This document shows positions 60,878 through 64,000 of a stretch of DNA of 64,000 nucleotides, piece after piece. This DNA is from Martinezella lusitana (GTDB lineage: Bacteria > Pseudomonadota > Alphaproteobacteria > Rhizobiales > Rhizobiaceae): assembly GCF_010668395.1 (NCBI RefSeq), contig NZ_WUEY01000011.1, positions 158,349-222,348 on the forward strand. The letters run 5' to 3'. The position numbers and the translations under genes are program-made. The notes below the pieces were generated by a model that was given only the letters and a program-made list of their open reading frames with translations, was not told the origin of the DNA and ran no database searches. Within the stretch, counting starts at the first letter, position 1. The number at the start of each line of letters is the position of its first letter.

Positions 60878-61948
60878 CTAATTGTCGGGCACGCCGAACG
60901 GCAACGTCCAACCCGACGGACGATCGGTGCCTTCCGCGAGCCGATGAGCGGGCAAAGGCTTCGCAGCCGAATTCCGCCGCGCGATGTTCTCCAGCGTCTC
61001 GCCCGGCGTATGGCCGAATTCCGCCTTGAACAGACGATAGAAATATTTCTCGTTCGAGAAACCATGACTCCAGGCAAGTTCCGCAATGTGGGGTCGCAGC
61101 CTGCTCGGGTCCGCCAGAAGCTGGTAGGCGCGATGCAGCCGCTTGCGCTGTATCTGCCGCATGACACCCCCATTGGCCTCGAACAGCTGATAGAGCTTCG
61201 CGCGCGAAACCCCGATATCGCGGCATACCTTCTCCGGCGTCAGATCCGCTTCGAGCAGGTGCGCGTCGAGGTATCGCAAAACGCGGCCGAGCAACAGTTC
61301 GCGGATCGGGCGAGCCGCCTCCTGCATCGCCTCGGACGTGGAGGAAACCGCGGCCGTCAGAAGCTGCAATGTGGATTGCACGACGTAGGGGATTTCCTGC
61401 TCTCTCAACGTCGAAAGATTGCGGAACAGCGAAACGAGATGATCCGCCAGGAGACGGGCCACACCTGCAGTCAGCGTACGACCATGCAGGAGCGCCGTCT
61501 GGCTCGGCAGCAGGTCTCTTGGAACACCAACCGAAATGACGTCATTGGCTTCGACCATACAGTCGTTCACCTGAGCGGCATCCAGAACGAACAAGTCGCC
61601 GGCAGTCTTGATGGATGAGGTCCCCGTCGACCGATAAACGAAACGGCCGCTTAGAACCAAGGTAAAACGGAAAAAATCATGTCCGTCGGCTCGAATGAGC
61701 CGGTCCGATCTCAGAAGCTCGTAGGCGGAGGCCCGCCCCTCGCCGAGCCACTTTCGGCCGGAAAGGATGAGGGGACCAAGGGCAGCCCCGGTCGCTTCGG
61801 CATCGAACGGTGCGGAACCGGATTCCCGCAATCGACAGTCGCAATGATTGTCCTTGACCCAGGTGTGAAACCGATCCTTTTCAGGAAGATCGAGCGTCGA
61901 AAAATGAAAGATAGAACTGGAAGATATCTGCGCCATTGACCTATGCAT
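60878..61948 (-). CDS. AraC-family transcription regulator
   Basis: The protein has 356 residues from the ATG at 61948 (GAGAGGG 7 bp upstream; the frame is open to 61987). The N-terminal 220 residues form a cupin-like AraC-binding domain (ADGHDFFRFTLVLSGRFVYRS, GDLFVLDAAQVNDCMVEA). The C-terminal double HTH has LTPEKVCRDIGVSRAKLYQLFEANGGV and IAELAWSHGFSNEKYFYRLFKAEFGHTPGE. Targets are unknown. It lies 133 bp upstream of the PASTA-like gene on the same strand and may activate it. Confidence 0.9.
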   Translation of the reverse strand: MHRSMAQISSSSIFHFSTLDLPEKDRFHTWVKDNHCDCRLRESGSAPFDAEATGAALGPLILSGRKWLGEGRASAYELLRSDRLIRADGHDFFRFTLVLSGRFVYRSTGTSSIKTAGDLFVLDAAQVNDCMVEANDVISVGVPRDLLPSQTALLHGRTLTAGVARLLADHLVSLFRNLSTLREQEIPYVVQSTLQLLTAAVSSTSEAMQEAARPIRELLLGRVLRYLDAHLLEADLTPEKVCRDIGVSRAKLYQLFEANGGVMRQIQRKRLHRAYQLLADPSRLRPHIAELAWSHGFSNEKYFYRLFKAEFGHTPGETLENIARRNSAAKPLPAHRLAEGTDRPSGWTLPFGVPDN

Positions 61949-62051
61949 TCCGCGGCCCTCTCGGCCTGCGAAAGTTAAATATGTCAACCTTCGCCTGCGG
62001 CAATAGTCAAAATTGAACGCCTTGCGTGTTAATTCGAACGCAGCTTAACCT

Positions 62052-62321
62052 GTGCCGCTGTCAAAGCCCCGACATGGCTTCGCGCTCTATCCAATATGGG
62101 AGCCGGCCCAAGTCCACGAACCTGATGCCCGCATGCGTGTCATCTGCAATGACATGGAGACGATGCTCGAAGCCGTGTCCGTCGACAGAGGGTGCCTTGG
62201 AGCGCCGCCGATTTCGTCAGGTCCGCGACCCTGGCATATCTATGACTTCAGCGCGTGCCTGACCCTCAGGATCGCAAGGGCGACCGCGCCGATGACGACG
62301 GGAATGGAGATCAACATGTAG
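62052..62321 (+). CDS. Possible small protein (GTG start)
   Basis: An 89-residue frame starts at a GTG with no clear ribosome site. Its first 65 residues look coding-like (FALYPIWEPAQVHEPDARM, then VICNDMETMLEAVSVDRGC and PRPWHIYDF), but the last 20 are antisense to the end of the DUF3422 gene. It may be a real small gene with a shared 3-prime end or a decayed fragment. No family recognised. Confidence 0.35.
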   Translation: MPLSKPRHGFALYPIWEPAQVHEPDARMRVICNDMETMLEAVSVDRGCLGAPPISSGPRPWHIYDFSACLTLRIARATAPMTTGMEINM

Positions 62322-63448
62322 ACGGGATTGATGTGGAGGCCGGCGTGGTCCGCAGTCTCGAACGCGACCTTGATCAGGCTCAGAAGATAATAGCTGATGG
62401 CGATTATCGACAAGCCCTCGACTGCCCGCTGGATCTTGACCTGTGTTTCAGCCCGCTCGGCCATCGCCTGGATCTGAACGGCGTTTTGCACCTCGATTTC
62501 CACCTGGATGCGGGTTTGGAGCAGATCGATCAAATGCATCGTCGCGTGTGAGAGCTGCTCAAGACGCAACGCCGTTGCCTCGCAACTTCTCACCGCCGGC
62601 TTGAAGCGGCGCGCGACGAATATGCCAAAACGCTGGAAGCCCGGCACATGCGTCTCACGCAATTCAACGATACGCTCCTCCACGATCTTGGCGTAAGCGG
62701 CGGTGGCGCCGAAGCGGTTTCGCGTCTGTGCAGCGGCGGAAATCACCTCGGCGGAAAGCTGCGAAATCTCGTCCAGGAGACGTTTGTGCTCTTCCGCGGA
62801 GGTCGTCACATGACGATTGGTCAATTCGACCAGCTTTCGGTCATAACCACTGAGAACCGGGCCGAGCTGCCGGGCTTGAGGAAGCCCAAGCAACGCCATC
62901 ACGCGGTAGGTCTCAATCTCATATACCCGCCGGACCATGCGACCGAGACGATAGGCATTCAGATCATTGTTAAAAAGTATGGTCCGGCTGCTATTGTCGT
63001 TCCCGACACGAAAATCCGAACAAACGAGCGCGGCTCCCCCGCCGATCATGGATGCCGCGGTGTCGCCAAATTGGAGCGCCGAGAGGAGAGGCCCAAGTTC
63101 AGCCGGCGCCGCCCCGCAAACAAGGATTTCCAGTCGGCAGATGAACGACCAGTCCGACAGCCCGGCCAGTCGCGCGGCCTCATCGATCGAGAGAGTACCT
63201 TTCGGCCACTCCTGCGCGTCGGCCTTCAGCGAAGTGACCCGGGTGACGGTGACGAATTCTGTATGAAACTCGACTTGCGTTGGCGCGTCGGCTGATCGTT
63301 CATCCGCCTCGACGGTACGATAGCTCGGATTGTAAGCCGCGGCCGCGGAACCCGTGAGCGCTATGTGCTCGACAATAGCGGGACCGGAGAAGTAGATCGA
63401 CGGCCGCGCATGAAGCTCAGAATTGAAGTCGAGTGCGATCGTTTGCAT
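62240..63448 (-). CDS. DUF3422 membrane protein
   Basis: The protein has 402 residues. The N-terminal SELHARPSIYFSGPA near residue 10 is the DUF3422 signature (E-L-H-A-R-P). The middle is helical and likely coiled-coil (SAEEHKRLLDEISQLSAEVISAAAQTRNRFGATAAYAKIVEERI). Two membrane helices stand at the C-terminus (LSIIAISYYLLSLIKVAF and PVYMLISIPVVIGAVALAIL). Function unknown. Confidence 0.88.
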   Translation of the reverse strand: MQTIALDFNSELHARPSIYFSGPAIVEHIALTGSAAAAYNPSYRTVEADERSADAPTQVEFHTEFVTVTRVTSLKADAQEWPKGTLSIDEAARLAGLSDWSFICRLEILVCGAAPAELGPLLSALQFGDTAASMIGGGAALVCSDFRVGNDNSSRTILFNNDLNAYRLGRMVRRVYEIETYRVMALLGLPQARQLGPVLSGYDRKLVELTNRHVTTSAEEHKRLLDEISQLSAEVISAAAQTRNRFGATAAYAKIVEERIVELRETHVPGFQRFGIFVARRFKPAVRSCEATALRLEQLSHATMHLIDLLQTRIQVEIEVQNAVQIQAMAERAETQVKIQRAVEGLSIIAISYYLLSLIKVAFETADHAGLHINPVYMLISIPVVIGAVALAILRVRHALKS

Positions 63449-63654
63449 TTAGCCCCCCGGCAAGCAGTGAAGCTATAGCGTTAGACTTGCCATTATCGCA
63501 AATATCAATCCCCGACCTCGGTGCGGCAGAATGTCCTGACGCCCTCCGGCAGGTCGGGAATGTCTCTCGCAGGGTCGGAACCAGGCCGCAGCCATACGCC
63601 GATTGCCGTCGGCGGCCTGATGACAGCGGAATGGTCGGGTAGAGCCGGTAGCGG

Positions 63655-63680
63655 CCTCCGCAAGGACATGCGGAGGCGAT
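63655..63680. terminator. Hairpin between autotransporter end and DUF3422 gene
   Basis: GCCTCCGC and GCGGAGGC flank an 8-nt loop about 22 bp after the autotransporter stop on the minus strand. There is no T run. It probably ends the autotransporter transcript. Confidence 0.4.
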
Positions 63681-63701
63681 GTTTGCGTGTCGCCGTCTCG
63701 G

Positions 63702-64000
63702 CTAGAACTTCTTCGCCGCCGAGACCTTTGCGCCGACGGATGTCTCGCCGTCGCCCTCGATGTTGAAGAGGAGGCTGGTGTCGAGCATCCAGAAATTGGC
63801 CGTCTGCAAGGTCAAGCCGGCCGTGACCGCACCGAATGCACCCGCGCCGTCGAGACCGGAGAAACCGCCGGTCACCCCGAGCTTCGGCGTCAGCTTTGCA
63901 CCGCTTTCGAGCGTGAACGACCTGGCGATCTCCGCGCCGAGGCTGACGCGGAACTGCTCCTCGTCGAAGCCGTCGATGGTGAGGGCGTCGCCGGCACCGT
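63702..64000 (-). CDS. C-terminal end of an autotransporter barrel (partial)
   Basis: About 99 residues are visible, cut by the window edge. Beta strands alternate with turns (DEEQFRVSLGAEIARSF, KLTPKLGVTGGF, FGAVTAGLTLQT), and the last residues are KVSAAKKF, with the terminal Phe required for outer-membrane barrel assembly. The start and passenger lie beyond 64000. It differs from the autotransporter at 17186, which ends in Trp. Confidence 0.75.
   Translation of the reverse strand, partial: GAGDALTIDGFDEEQFRVSLGAEIARSFTLESGAKLTPKLGVTGGFSGLDGAGAFGAVTAGLTLQTANFWMLDTSLLFNIEGDGETSVGAKVSAAKKF

Noticed and set aside
59875..61173. N-terminal extension of the PASTA-like protein to 432 residues
   Set aside because: The extension is antisense-like, Arg/Ser-rich and overlaps the AraC gene in another frame; a signal peptide starts at 60744.

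Overview
This 64 kb window is high-GC and gene-dense. Its content points to an alphaproteobacterium of the Rhizobiales, most likely Rhizobiaceae: a DUF982 protein, several LprI-type (DUF1311) periplasmic proteins, many complete ABC uptake operons, FCD-type GntR and ROK regulators, DUF3422 and large autotransporters. No rRNA, tRNA, CRISPR array, transposase or integrase was seen. Such a mix of catabolic cassettes is common on a chromid, megaplasmid or accessory chromosomal region, but the replicon cannot be told from the sequence.

Region 1 (about 0.2-27 kb) is an envelope-centred block held together by one repeated promoter element. Eight near-identical copies of a box reading (A/G)TTTACNGT(A/T)(A/G)CGTACT lie in intergenic DNA, each pointing at a gene and mostly 52-74 bp before its start codon. 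They serve a DUF1254 protein, a lipoprotein alpha/beta hydrolase, a periplasmic arylsulfatase followed by a complete moxR-DUF58-DUF4381-batA-batB-batD operon, a formylglycine-generating enzyme with a periplasmic HAD phosphatase, a SphA-like outer-membrane protein, a small protein with an autotransporter, a second outer-membrane channel-like protein with an MscS channel and membrane proteins, and a DUF2092 protein with a His/Pro-rich secreted protein. In the middle sits a ToxR/CadC-style protein (N-terminal DNA-binding-like domain, one membrane helix, periplasmic TPR-type region), the obvious candidate regulator. I read this as a previously unnamed envelope regulon. An L,D-transpeptidase, a Cys-rich protein and an OmpA-family protein lie in or beside it.

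Region 2 (28-37 kb) is a divergent catabolic unit: a GntR/FCD regulator and two amidohydrolases on the minus strand, and a peptide-type ABC transporter with a fused double ATPase on the plus strand. A perfect palindrome typical of GntR operators lies between the two arms. Region 3 (37.5-40.1 kb) is a NitT/TauT-type ABC transporter. Region 4 (40.2-41.9 kb) is a TetR regulator and a haloalkane dehalogenase whose promoters carry the same operator in the same place, between -35 and -10. A FAD-dependent oxidoreductase follows.

Region 5 (43.8-53.4 kb) is a sugar or aminosugar/aminocyclitol uptake and catabolism cluster: a Gfo/Idh/MocA dehydrogenase facing a run of substrate-binding protein, IolE/MocC-like TIM barrel, NagB-like protein, ROK kinase, two permeases, ATPase and ROK repressor. 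Region 6 (53.7-64 kb) holds secreted and envelope proteins of poorly known function (three LprI-type proteins, DUF4424, a DUF4344 putative metallopeptidase, a PASTA-like protein), an AraC regulator, a DUF3422 membrane protein and the C-terminal end of an autotransporter cut by the window edge.
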